Shown piece after piece: positions 7,773 to 14,701 of a stretch of 16,511 nucleotides of DNA (positions are counted from its first letter, which is position 1; each line of letters begins with the position of its first letter). The DNA is taken from positions 1 through 16,511 of the forward strand of contig NZ_JBFNEO010000041.1 in NCBI RefSeq assembly GCF_040797585.1, given 5' to 3'. The notes beneath the pieces were generated by a model. It was given only the letters and a program-made list of their open reading frames with translations. It was not told the DNA's origin and did not search any database. The stretch comes from Clostridium_Z sp040797585 (GTDB lineage: Bacteria > Bacillota > Clostridia > Clostridiales > Clostridiaceae). A program made the position numbers and the translations under genes.

Positions 7773-8303
7773 TTATTGATATTTTTGTGCTAATGCACTT
7801 CTTAAATCTGTTGTATCTTGTGGTGCTGGATTACTCTTCCCGTCTGTTGGATCGCTACCAGTTACAGTAGTATCAAATAAATATGAATCACTTTTCTTTA
7901 ATGCTTCTAATTGGTCTGTAAGTCCTAATATGTTCTCACCATCAAGCTTTACATTCTCCATATTCAAAAGAGCCTTAATGGCTTTTGCATTTCTTACATT
8001 TGCACTCTTTAAAGCTCCATCTACTGCATAATTAAATTGCATATTTTGTATTTGTTTTTCATAGTCAGTAACTTTAGTTTCATATTCACCTATCTTAGAT
8101 TGAAGAGTTTCATTATCAGTATTATTCTTCTTAAGGTCCTCAATAGTTGTATTTGCTGTTTTAAGTTGCTCATTTAATGCATCAAATTTATCTTTATCAG
8201 CATATGTTGAGCTATCTACTAAATCAATGTCCTTATATTTATTCTGAACATCTTCTGGTATTTGTGCATATGCTTCTCCTAATATTTCATTTAATTTTGG
8301 CAT
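7773..8303 (-). CDS. Capsid scaffolding protein (phage GP20 family)
   Basis: A 176-aa highly charged helical protein starting MPKLNEILGEAYAQIPEDVQ at ATG 8303, with a strong GGAGGTGG site upstream. Residues about 35-90 have the Leu/Ile/Lys/Glu heptad pattern of a coiled coil (LNEQLKTANTTIEDLKKN, then KIGEYETKVTDYEKQI). Then comes NYAVDGALKSANVRNAKAIK and ALLNMENVKLDG, the classic GP20 signature. The Pro/Ser/Thr-rich end (DPTDGKSNPAPQ) precedes DLRSALAQKY. GP20-type proteins direct procapsid assembly by binding the capsid protein and leave before packaging. Immediate position before the capsid gene fits. Confidence 0.9.
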   Translation of the reverse strand: MPKLNEILGEAYAQIPEDVQNKYKDIDLVDSSTYADKDKFDALNEQLKTANTTIEDLKKNNTDNETLQSKIGEYETKVTDYEKQIQNMQFNYAVDGALKSANVRNAKAIKALLNMENVKLDGENILGLTDQLEALKKSDSYLFDTTVTGSDPTDGKSNPAPQDTTDLRSALAQKYQ

Positions 8304-8320
8304 TTAACCCACCTCCTTTC

Positions 8321-8539
8321 CTAATAATTTTTATATTTGATTACTGGACAATTTTTAAGCTCTCCAATACAGCGCGTCAATATCTGGGTTGCATCAGATA
8401 TTAAATAATTTTTTTCGTTAAACATATTTAATATTGTCGCAACTATTTCTGCATCTTCATAATCCATATCATCTAAATTCAGATTTGAAGTAATATTATT
8501 CTTAGCTTCTATTAATTCTTGTGACATTAGTTCTTTCAT
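8321..8539 (-). CDS. Small protein of unknown function (72 aa)
   Basis: Starts MKELMSQELIEAKNNITSNL at ATG 8539; AAAGGAATG lies about 10 nt upstream. A second in-frame ATG four codons later is possible. The protein looks mostly helical and acidic in the first half (NLDDMDYEDAEIVATILNMF) and has two cysteines near the end (TRCIGELKNCPVIKY). I recognise no family. It lies between a strong terminator and the scaffold gene with 17 nt to the latter, so it is the first gene of the transcript segment that makes the capsid. It could be a small head accessory protein or cargo acquired with the neighbouring genes. Confidence 0.65.
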   Translation of the reverse strand: MKELMSQELIEAKNNITSNLNLDDMDYEDAEIVATILNMFNEKNYLISDATQILTRCIGELKNCPVIKYKNY

Positions 8540-8570
8540 TTATATCATTCCTTTCTTTAATTTTAGATAA

Positions 8571-8597
8571 AATAAAAAAGCCTTATTTCTAAGACTT
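8571..8597 (-). terminator. Rho-independent terminator (GAAA-loop hairpin)
   Basis: On the minus strand AAGTCTTA pairs with TAAGGCTT through 8 bp (one G-T) around a GAAA tetraloop, directly followed by TTTTTATTTTA. The hairpin overlaps the stop codon of the zinc-ribbon gene. Stem, stable loop and T-tract make this the strongest terminator visible in the window. It would cut late transcription ahead of the scaffold and capsid genes unless read through. Confidence 0.8.
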
Positions 8598-8892
8598 ATT
8601 TTCCATTGATTCTATTCATTTCACTTTTTAACCCCTTTTGTAGGGAATCTATATTTCTATCTAGCAATACTAAGTCTATATCTTTAGTATCATTAAACCT
8701 TTGTACACTCATTTCTTTTATACTTCTTTTTAACCTTCTGCATTTAGAATTCATAATACATACTAAATACTTCTGTCCACACTTAGAGCAATGATAAAAA
8801 GTTTCTGTAAGCATAGATCCTAAATACTTTTCTTTAAGCATTTCTTGCTCCATTATAAATTCTTCATTACATGAGTTACATATTATATTCAT
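8596..8892 (-). CDS. Small zinc-ribbon protein of unknown function (98 aa)
   Basis: I choose ATG 8892 (MNIICNSCNEEFIMEQEML) because GGAGG lies 5 nt upstream; an earlier in-frame GTG at 8916 lies inside the preceding stem-loop. Two CxxC knuckles, CNSC at residues 5-8 and CSKC at about 35-38, are spaced as in a four-cysteine zinc ribbon; two extra cysteines (CIMNSKC) follow. The rest is a Lys/Arg-rich helix with RRLKRSIKEM and an acidic tail. A zinc ribbon plus a basic helix suggests nucleic acid or protein binding, perhaps regulatory. It sits between the candidate immunity gene and a strong terminator, with stem-loops on both sides, like an inserted cassette. Function is unknown. Confidence 0.7.
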   Translation of the reverse strand: MNIICNSCNEEFIMEQEMLKEKYLGSMLTETFYHCSKCGQKYLVCIMNSKCRRLKRSIKEMSVQRFNDTKDIDLVLLDRNIDSLQKGLKSEMNRINGK

Positions 8893-8909
8893 AGTATCCT
8901 CCAGAATAG

Positions 8910-8945
8910 AAAGCACTTACTATATTTTAACTTAGTAAGTGCTTT
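8910..8945 (-). terminator. Perfect 13-bp stem-loop, possible bidirectional terminator or processing site
   Basis: AAAGCACTTACTA at 8910-8922 and its exact reverse complement at 8933-8945 frame a 10-nt loop. The stem overlaps the stop codon of the immunity-like gene and ends 8 nt before the ribosome site of the zinc-ribbon gene. The stem's own A and T ends give short T runs on both strands, but no long T-tract follows, so it may work as a weak terminator, an RNA-stability element or a processing site rather than a full terminator. Confidence 0.6.
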
Positions 8946-9189
8946 AATAATTTAACTCTATTTTATCTAATAACTCTTTTAATGGCTTTCCTTCAATAAT
9001 CCAGTTTTCAATCATGTCTTTAAAGTTTTCGTCATTACTTTTGTACTTTCCAAATAGTATACTATCCTCATTATCATACTGACCTACATTATATCCATTG
9101 TTTAATAGAAATATATAATATTCTTTTCCAGATAAGAAAAAAGAAGCGTCGTTCAATAATGTAAATTCCTTAAAATCTTCTATTTTCAT
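8944..9189 (-). CDS. Candidate immunity protein for the MuF-linked toxin domain (81 aa)
   Basis: Starts MKIEDFKEFTLLNDASFFLS at ATG 9189, with AGAGGAAGTGA just upstream, 21 nt after the MuF protein stop. The protein is small, soluble and acidic (many Asp/Glu), ending IIEGKPLKELLDKIELNY. The pattern G-K-E-Y-x-I, then Y-N-V-G-Q-Y, then I-x-G-K-P-L-x-E-x-x-x-x-I is, from memory, similar to small proteins that follow toxin-domain genes in Firmicutes; I cannot verify this here. Position directly after a head protein carrying a toxin-like C-terminus, and the following stem-loop, support an immunity role that protects the producing cell. An unrelated small phage protein remains possible. Confidence 0.55.
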   Translation of the reverse strand: MKIEDFKEFTLLNDASFFLSGKEYYIFLLNNGYNVGQYDNEDSILFGKYKSNDENFKDMIENWIIEGKPLKELLDKIELNY

Positions 9190-9210
9190 AATATCACTTC
9201 CTCTCTTTAA

Positions 9211-10374
9211 TTATAATATATCTTTATTTATCCTTCTATCCTTTTTACTTAACTCGTGAGTTGTTCTTTCACACTTCCCATCCCACTTATACTTATGACA
9301 ATGTTCTCCGTTATTACCATACGGATGTAACTTAGAATTACCATGAGGTCCTGAATGTATTTGTTTTTTCATTAATCCATCTTTATCATAGAATGTTCTA
9401 TCTATTTGTCTTACATTCTTTTTAATAGAATCAGTTTCAATAACAGCATAAGGTTTATATTTTCTTGGTAAACTGTAATGTTCTCCTTTATGATCTTCTG
9501 TTACTATTATTATACCATTATTTGTATACTTATATCCAATATTATCTCTTCTATTAAATTCATTGTTAACACTTTCTTTAATTTTACCGTAGTCTTTCTT
9601 ATCATCATCTTCATCAATTAACGGAATATAAGTACATCTACAATTAGCATGTAGTGGAACTATAGGAGCATCTTTCAGCCTATACTTATTGCCATGCTTT
9701 ACACCACATACATGACAAGTTCTTTCATCTAATGCAGCCCATAACTGAATCTTTTCAACTCCACTATCCATATAAGCTCTTAAAGAACTCTCATTCAAAT
9801 AGTGCATAGTTTCAGTTCTTACTAGCCTATGAGCTTCATCAAAGCCTTTCATCATTCTTTCTTCTAGCTGAGTTGCCATTTCAAATATTGCCTTACCTTG
9901 TACTAATCCCCTAGTAAGTATCTCGTTTAAATTGCGTTCTAATACTCTCGTATTCTCCCATAACCTACTAGAAAAGTTATCCCCACTCCATGGAAACTTT
10001 AATAGACTCTCTATAAGCTTCTTATTAGGCAAAGTATATTCTAACTCTCCAAGCTCTTTCATAGTATTAGAGTAATTTTCTATAAAAGCCTTAGTTATTT
10101 GATTAGTTGTTCTCTTTTCAATCTCATTACTTAACTGTTTAATGATCTCATTTATATTATCATTAAGCTTTCCTAGTCTATTATATTTATGCATATCACT
10201 TAAGGTAGGTGTTCCAGTTTCCATCTTCTTAGCTACTTTATATAGGTCTTCTTCAATATCTAAATAAGCTTCCTGGTATATTTCTTTTAGAGCTTTATTT
10301 CTTTCTTCTAAGGAATTATATATGTTCCAAGTTTTATTTGCTACTCTCTTTTCCCAATAGTTACTATCCTTCAT
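9211..10374 (-). CDS. MuF/SPP1 gp7-like minor head protein with C-terminal toxin-like domain
   Basis: A 387-aa protein starting MKDSNYWEKRVANKTWNIYN at ATG 10374, overlapping the portal gene by 11 nt, with GGTGAGGT upstream. Residues about 1-250 are the minor head (Mu gpF / SPP1 gp7) family: helical N-terminus, then RTETMHYLNESSLRAYMDSG (186-205) and the Cys/His cluster with C220, C223, H242, C245 and C247 (CHVC ... HANCRC). An acidic linker (254-260, DEDDDKK) leads to residues about 275-387. These contain RQIDRTFYDKDGLMKKQIHSG, then HGNSKLHPYG and EHCHKYKW (H340, H344, H350, H358, H360). Such a His-rich tail is not needed for the head function and resembles polymorphic toxin C-termini, probably a nuclease. 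MuF proteins are few per virion and may enter the host with DNA. Toxin activity is inferred; the fusion itself is plain in the sequence. Confidence 0.8.
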   Translation of the reverse strand: MKDSNYWEKRVANKTWNIYNSLEERNKALKEIYQEAYLDIEEDLYKVAKKMETGTPTLSDMHKYNRLGKLNDNINEIIKQLSNEIEKRTTNQITKAFIENYSNTMKELGELEYTLPNKKLIESLLKFPWSGDNFSSRLWENTRVLERNLNEILTRGLVQGKAIFEMATQLEERMMKGFDEAHRLVRTETMHYLNESSLRAYMDSGVEKIQLWAALDERTCHVCGVKHGNKYRLKDAPIVPLHANCRCTYIPLIDEDDDKKDYGKIKESVNNEFNRRDNIGYKYTNNGIIIVTEDHKGEHYSLPRKYKPYAVIETDSIKKNVRQIDRTFYDKDGLMKKQIHSGPHGNSKLHPYGNNGEHCHKYKWDGKCERTTHELSKKDRRINKDIL

Positions 10375-11806
10375 CTACCTCACCATCCTTGGGTAAAGGT
10401 ATATTGTCATAGTCCAATCCAGCTTCTTCCTCATGTAGTTTTTTCTCTTCTTCTAATCTTAGAAGTTCCTCAGATAAATCTGATACAAATGGATGGTTCT
10501 CAAGCAATGTTTTCTTAGATACTATTCCCAATGAATCACCAACATTCTTAATAGAATCACTAACATTTATAAGCATATTCCTAACAAATGTAACTTTAGC
10601 AGTTTTATAATCATGTGTTCCCTTATTAGTTAACTTTAAATATTCAGCTATAAACCAAAATAATTCATCAAAAGCATTTTTAAATTTTCTTTCCATCTGA
10701 TCACACTTTAAGTCTAATGCAGCATAAAGGAATTTAAGTGAAACCCCTGAAGGAGAATTACCAAACTTATCTGTATCTTTATCTACACCTTTACCGAATG
10801 TGTAAATGTCTTTCTTCAATCTGTCTAGATGTCTCTCAACTGCTTCTATATCTATATCTGGACTTAACTTATCCACTCCTCCGTCATCATCAACTTTAAC
10901 TACTTTATAAAGCTTTAAATCAGTAAGAAACTCATTTAAATCAGTACCACCATAGTTCTTAAGAACATAAATAAACCTCGCTATATCATCTAGTGTGTTA
11001 GATGTATCCGAGGTATTCTTATCATAATCATCTATTAGATCCTTAAAGTATGTTAAGTCATTTTTCTCTCTACTATTATTTCTAAAAGGTATAAAAGGTA
11101 CTTTACCCCAACTTTGATAAACTCCATTAACTAAAAAATGCCCTACTGTTTCTCCTTCTCCTATAGCTTCTATATCTGGAATAAGATTTCCCTTATAATT
11201 TGTATAGTAAGTTACAGTATCTTTTGTCCAATACTCAACTTTCTTAACATCTGATTTCTTATCACCTTCATAAGTCTCAACATAATAGAATCTTATTATA
11301 GCTTCTAATTCTTCCTTAGTATTATCTTTATATATAGGTATTATTTGTTCACTCTCATGTTTTCTGAACTTTAATTCACCATTACTATTTATATATGGTT
11401 GAAGCCATGCTATACCTTTGTTACTTGCTTCTACTCCTATTTCTTGTAGCTTATCATCAAACTTATAGTCTAGTATTTCTATAAGTCTCTTTTGAAATTC
11501 TTCATCATCTGCTGTAATCTTTGGACTTGTACCTAGTAAATAACTTACCTTTTCATCAATCAATAAATTAGCAAACCCATGTGATAGTTTATTATTAGGT
11601 CTTTCCTTATCTTCTACCTTTTGTCCATCAATATACTTATATATTTTTCTTTGCTTAATATCATTTTCATTATCATAGTATCTCTCACCTATAAGCATAT
11701 CGTTTCTCTTTTGACTGCTTTCAAAGTCTTGTATATATTTATTTATTATTTGTTCCTGTGTCATTGCTGGAGCACTAGGCTTTATTAGATTGCTTAAGAA
11801 TCCCAA
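10364..11806 (-). CDS. Portal protein (SPP1 gp6-like)
   Basis: A 480-aa protein starting with TTG 11806-11804 (GFLSNLIKPSAPAMT), with AAGGAGGTG 5 nt upstream that overlaps the end of the terminase gene. The N-terminus has QIINKYIQDFESSQKRNDML then ERYYDNENDIKQRKIY, followed by NNKLSHGFANLLIDEKVSYL and LGTSPKI, the signature of the SPP1 gp6-type portal family (Phage_prot_Gp6). The middle contains FIPFRNNSREKNDLTYFKDL, and YDKNTSDTSNTLDDIARFIY. Near the C-terminus is a long acidic helix (EELLRLEEEKKLHEEEAG). Portals form the dodecameric ring at one capsid vertex through which DNA is packaged and ejected. Its size is in the family's range. Confidence 0.95.
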   Translation of the reverse strand: MGFLSNLIKPSAPAMTQEQIINKYIQDFESSQKRNDMLIGERYYDNENDIKQRKIYKYIDGQKVEDKERPNNKLSHGFANLLIDEKVSYLLGTSPKITADDEEFQKRLIEILDYKFDDKLQEIGVEASNKGIAWLQPYINSNGELKFRKHESEQIIPIYKDNTKEELEAIIRFYYVETYEGDKKSDVKKVEYWTKDTVTYYTNYKGNLIPDIEAIGEGETVGHFLVNGVYQSWGKVPFIPFRNNSREKNDLTYFKDLIDDYDKNTSDTSNTLDDIARFIYVLKNYGGTDLNEFLTDLKLYKVVKVDDDGGVDKLSPDIDIEAVERHLDRLKKDIYTFGKGVDKDTDKFGNSPSGVSLKFLYAALDLKCDQMERKFKNAFDELFWFIAEYLKLTNKGTHDYKTAKVTFVRNMLINVSDSIKNVGDSLGIVSKKTLLENHPFVSDLSEELLRLEEEKKLHEEEAGLDYDNIPLPKDGEVDEG

Positions 11807-11818
11807 ATTAACACCTCC

Positions 11819-13234
11819 TTATTTTAATACTGACATACCACCCGACTTATTTATATTTTCAGCTATTCCTGTTGTAGCATCTGGAGCATCATCATTTTTG
11901 TTTTTACCTTCTCTTTGATATTTAACCATAGCATTATAATACTCTGGCCATCTATCTCTCCAATTAACAGGATAATATATATGGTCCATAACCCATGTAG
12001 CATTTGATAATATCCTAGCCTTCTTATTCTTGCTTTGATGGAACCATTTGACTTTAGTTTTATTGCTACCATACTTTTCTTTTAATATTCTCTCTACACT
12101 TCTAGCAAAACCACGACCACCATTATTACTTTCTACATCAGCTATATTCACATCATTTTCATAAAGTCGTTTTGCAGTCTCAGTTTCTGTGGTTTCCATA
12201 GAATCCTTTGTATAATAAACATCTAATACATAAGCTTCTTTATTATACTCACCATAAACAATACTACATAAGTAGTCACTTCCTTCATCAGCAGTATCTG
12301 TATAAGCCTTAATTCTATTAAATAAAGGATTACCATTAATATCTCTAGGTATATCTATATATGTCTTAAAGCTACTGTAAAGCCTTCCTTTGATGTCTAT
12401 AGGTTCTTGCTGATAGTTAGCACTTGCTATATCCTCACCCATAGCTTTTACTTTATTTATATAGCTCCTATAACTTAATACCTCTGGACAAAGCATTTCT
12501 TTCTTTTCTTTATCAACCAACGCTTTCATGCTTATATGTTTTACTTTAATACTCTGCTCTTTATAATAATCTAATGCCTTACCTGCTAAATCATCACTGG
12601 CCCACCTAGTCATTATAATTATTATCTTTCCACCTTCTTCAAGCCTTGAAAGCATTGTATTAGTAAACCACTCCCAGTGCTTTTGCTTAACACTTTCGTT
12701 ATAGGCTTCTTCAGCGTTTTTAATTAAATCATCTATAATCATAAGGCTACAGCCAAATCCTGTTGCTGTACCTGTTGGTGAAGTTGCTAAGTAGTTATTA
12801 TATCCACCTTCTAAGGACCATAGGTTCATAGCTCCATCACCGTGTTTAATTGATACTCCTGGAAACACATCAGAGAATACAGGCTTATATTTATCTGCCT
12901 TTTCTTCCTGAATACTATTCCTTACATTCTTAGAAAACATAGTTGATAAAGTTTCATTATATGACCCTGTCATAATCTTTTCATTTTGATTCTTACCTAG
13001 CACCCATTCAACGAATAACCCTGATGTTCTACTCTTTCCATGTCTAGGCGGTTCATTAACAATTAATACTTCATCATCACTTTCATAAAAGTTCTGAAAC
13101 TCATCACATAAGTCAATTAGGTATTTTCTATCTTGTTTATAAAAGCCTGGAGCTTTTAAATTGCAATAAAAAAAGAACTCACGTCTTGCAAGTTCTATCT
13201 TCGCACCTAGTTTTATTAACTCTTTATCCATCAT
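11819..13234 (-). CDS. terL: Terminase large subunit
   Basis: A 471-aa packaging motor starting ATGATG at 13234, overlapping the small subunit gene by 11 nt; ribosome site weak, so coupling to terS is likely. ATPase part: Walker A EPPRHGKS at 61-68, Walker B LMIIDDL at 164-170, and the coupling motif MTRW at 208-211. Nuclease part (RNase H fold): YTDTAD at 311-316, DVESNNGGRGFAR at 366-378 and DDAPDA at 448-453, supplying the acidic residues for metal binding. The protein cuts concatemers and drives DNA through the portal. All expected motifs are present and no frameshift is seen. The layout with SPP1-type portal and gp7-like gene suggests headful (pac) packaging, but this is inference. Confidence 0.97.
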   Translation of the reverse strand: MMDKELIKLGAKIELARREFFFYCNLKAPGFYKQDRKYLIDLCDEFQNFYESDDEVLIVNEPPRHGKSRTSGLFVEWVLGKNQNEKIMTGSYNETLSTMFSKNVRNSIQEEKADKYKPVFSDVFPGVSIKHGDGAMNLWSLEGGYNNYLATSPTGTATGFGCSLMIIDDLIKNAEEAYNESVKQKHWEWFTNTMLSRLEEGGKIIIIMTRWASDDLAGKALDYYKEQSIKVKHISMKALVDKEKKEMLCPEVLSYRSYINKVKAMGEDIASANYQQEPIDIKGRLYSSFKTYIDIPRDINGNPLFNRIKAYTDTADEGSDYLCSIVYGEYNKEAYVLDVYYTKDSMETTETETAKRLYENDVNIADVESNNGGRGFARSVERILKEKYGSNKTKVKWFHQSKNKKARILSNATWVMDHIYYPVNWRDRWPEYYNAMVKYQREGKNKNDDAPDATTGIAENINKSGGMSVLK

Positions 13235-13814
13235 TTATCAACTTCTTAAGGTCCTCAGTACTTAATCCTTCATATGGATTATTTACATTCATGTTTCCAC
13301 TTAATTCAACCTTATCTTTAAACATTCCTAAATGCTTACCTAATAATTCTAAAGCCTTAACCTTATCACATGAAGCTACCTCTATACCAAACTTAGTTTG
13401 TTTAATAGCTGCTATAGCTTTCTTTTTATATTCTGGTAAATCATCTGTAATAACCAATTCAACGTCCTTATAAAAGACTTCTTCCTTTTCACCCGTTGGT
13501 TTTCCCTCTTTATCTAATACAGGCTTCATATAAGATTTTTCAACTACTTTTGCAAAATCTGAGCCATTAGCAAATGCTATTTTAGAAAGCTCTTGCAGGA
13601 CCATATCTTGAGTTATTTCTGTTCTCTGTTCTCTATCTTTCATTCTTTTATCTATATAACTCTTTACGTTAGCATTTGTTAGCAATCTACTTCCATTAAC
13701 TCTTGCAGTTTCATCATTCTTAATATTCTTATATGCTGCTTTATAAGCTCTAGTGGCATTTAAATCCACTAAATACTCATCTACAAATATTTTTTGTTTT
13801 GGTGTTAGCTTCAC
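13224..13814 (-). CDS. terS: Terminase small subunit
   Basis: A 196-aa protein whose start I set at GTG 13814 (KLTPKQKIFVDEYLVDLNAT), which follows a perfect AGGAGG by 7 nt; the frame stays open upstream for another 39 codons with hydrophobic content unlike a terminase. The N-terminal region (KLTPKQKIFVDEYL, ATRAYKAAY, and R-V-N-G-S-R-L-L) is the DNA-binding helix-turn-helix of the Terminase_2 family. The C-terminus reads NVNNPYEGLSTEDLKKLIND, a typical oligomerisation/motor-contact end. TerS recognises the packaging site and feeds DNA to TerL. Its stop overlaps the terL start. Confidence 0.93.
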   Translation of the reverse strand: MKLTPKQKIFVDEYLVDLNATRAYKAAYKNIKNDETARVNGSRLLTNANVKSYIDKRMKDREQRTEITQDMVLQELSKIAFANGSDFAKVVEKSYMKPVLDKEGKPTGEKEEVFYKDVELVITDDLPEYKKKAIAAIKQTKFGIEVASCDKVKALELLGKHLGMFKDKVELSGNMNVNNPYEGLSTEDLKKLINDG

Positions 13815-13919
13815 AATGCCACCTCCTATATATTGTATCTTTATCAACATAATCCACAACATATTGTGTATAATTATTAAAATAACAAAAAGACACCCAT
13901 ATAATACTAGAATGTACAC
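13815..13919 (-). other. In-frame hydrophobic leader reading frame upstream of terS
   Basis: From GTG 13919 the terS frame is open through 35 codons: YILVLYGCLFVILIIIHNML begins the peptide, which looks like a membrane segment, ending near IQYIGGGI. An AGGAGG lies about 11 nt upstream of this GTG, and a second AGGAGG precedes the terS start. It may be a small translated leader, a longer TerS form, or chance open frame beside a remnant ribosome site. I give it low weight as a gene. Confidence 0.3.
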
Positions 13920-13942
13920 TGGAAGATTCACCTCCTAGTATT
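13903..13942 (-). repeat. Inverted repeat enclosing the upstream ribosome site
   Basis: AATACTAG at 13903-13910 and CTAGTATT at 13935-13942 are exact reverse complements separated by 24 nt. In RNA from the minus strand the loop would hold most of the leader's AGGAGG. It could mask or present that ribosome site, or be an operator for a dimeric protein. Confidence 0.4.
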
Positions 13943-13975
13943 TTAATATTGGATGCCTTTTGTTTTATTTCTATG

Positions 13976-14004
13976 ATACTATATTAACACGTTTATAATC
14001 ACAA
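13976..14004 (-). promoter_or_regulatory. Candidate late-operon promoter
   Basis: On the minus strand TTGTGA (14004-13999) and TAGTAT (13981-13976) are 17 nt apart, each matching four of six consensus bases. An alternative -35, TTGTAT at 14022-14017, lies upstream but has a poor -10. The site is in the only sizeable gap between the regulator gene and terS, where the late promoter of such phages is expected. Weak boxes fit a promoter that needs an activator. Confidence 0.4.
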
Positions 14005-14022
14005 TATATTAGTTATATACAA

Positions 14023-14046
14023 GATGTTTCTAAGACTTTTCTAAGA
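14023..14046 (-). promoter_or_regulatory. 11-bp phased TCTTAG repeats, possible activator-binding site
   Basis: TCTTAGAAA occurs twice on the minus strand (14046-14038 and 14035-14027 on the plus coordinates), 11 bp apart, and a third TCTT follows after another 11 bp just before the alternative -35. Spacing equals about one helical turn. The repeats lie upstream of the candidate late promoter and overlap the end of the regulator gene, making them a plausible operator for that regulator. Confidence 0.4.
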
Positions 14047-14475
14047 TACTTCTTTTATAAACATTATACTTGATATTTCCTTAATTAATTTACTCTTGTA
14101 ACTTGATAAATAACTTTCTTCTAAATTAATATGTTTACTTATATTTTTGAGTTGATTCTTTTTAATATAGTATTCTTCTATTATATTCCTATCTCTCTCA
14201 TCTAAAGATTCAAGTATATTATTTATTTTTTCAATTTCTATTTCTTTACTTCTTATTTTAGTCTTTAATCTCAAGATCTCTTCTTCTTTTTTAATTACTT
14301 CTAATTCTACTGAGGAATTTATATTATGAGCTTTAGGCATATCTGAATATTCTATAGCTCCCATTCCTCTGTAACTATTCTCTATATCTTCAATATCTAA
14401 TAACATATTTTTTATTTCAATCTTAGTTTTCTTATAATTATATAGCATTGCTTCAACTTTTTTATATGAATTCAA
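14041..14475 (-). CDS. Sigma-like late transcriptional regulator (ArpU/RinA type)
   Basis: A 144-aa protein starting with TTG 14475 (NSYKKVEAMLYNYKKTKIEI); AGGTGA lies 6 nt upstream. Residues 1-85 are helical and charged, with a short segment NSYRGMGAIEYSDMPKAHN (33-51) that is typical of this group, followed by a coiled-coil-like stretch. Residues about 86-135 (ILESLDERDRNIIEEYYI, then ISKHINLEESYLSSYKSKLI) form a sigma-70 region 4-like helix-turn-helix. ArpU/RinA-type proteins sit just before terS in Firmicute phages and switch on late genes. Here it is 226 nt upstream of terS with a candidate promoter and repeats between. Which DNA it binds is inferred. Confidence 0.8.
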   Translation of the reverse strand: MNSYKKVEAMLYNYKKTKIEIKNMLLDIEDIENSYRGMGAIEYSDMPKAHNINSSVELEVIKKEEEILRLKTKIRSKEIEIEKINNILESLDERDRNIIEEYYIKKNQLKNISKHINLEESYLSSYKSKLIKEISSIMFIKEVS

Positions 14476-14536
14476 CTAAAATCACCTACTTTTTGTTCTA
14501 TTTTCACTAAGAATTTAACCTTTTTTCTCTTAAATT

Positions 14537-14701
14537 AGCTACTTTTAGTCACTTTTTATCAATTTCTTATTTTTTAATATATACACTTTAAACCCTCATG
14601 TAATCTACATTTAAGCTACTTTCTCTATAAAAAGGTAACATTTTAGGTAACACTTTTTCGTTACCCCTCAACCCTAGTGTTATCAATGGTTTGAGCTACT
14701 T
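14537..14701. repeat. Three AGCTACTT copies at about 80-bp spacing
   Basis: AGCTACTT occurs at 14537-14544, 14614-14621 and 14694-14701 (spacing 77 and 80 bp). For the last two copies the similarity extends upstream about 30 bp to AACCCT (14591 and 14670), and GGTAACA elements follow each within a few to about 12 bp. This looks like a degenerate 80-bp tandem duplication inside the larger repeat region. An imperfect hairpin (14667-14674 with 14688-14695) lies just before the third copy. Confidence 0.5.

Noticed and set aside
8177..8404. Plus-strand frame across the scaffold start and the 72-aa gene
   Set aside because: Antisense to two genes with good ribosome sites; composition is typical of antisense frames.
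11863..12072. 69-codon minus-strand frame inside terL
   Set aside because: Alternate frame within the well-supported large terminase gene, with Met/Ile/Leu-rich low-complexity content and no ribosome site.
13824..13858. TTGTGG-16-TACAAT promoter-like pair just before the terS ribosome site
   Set aside because: The -35 match is poor and the transcript would start within or beyond the terS ribosome site, leaving no usable leader.
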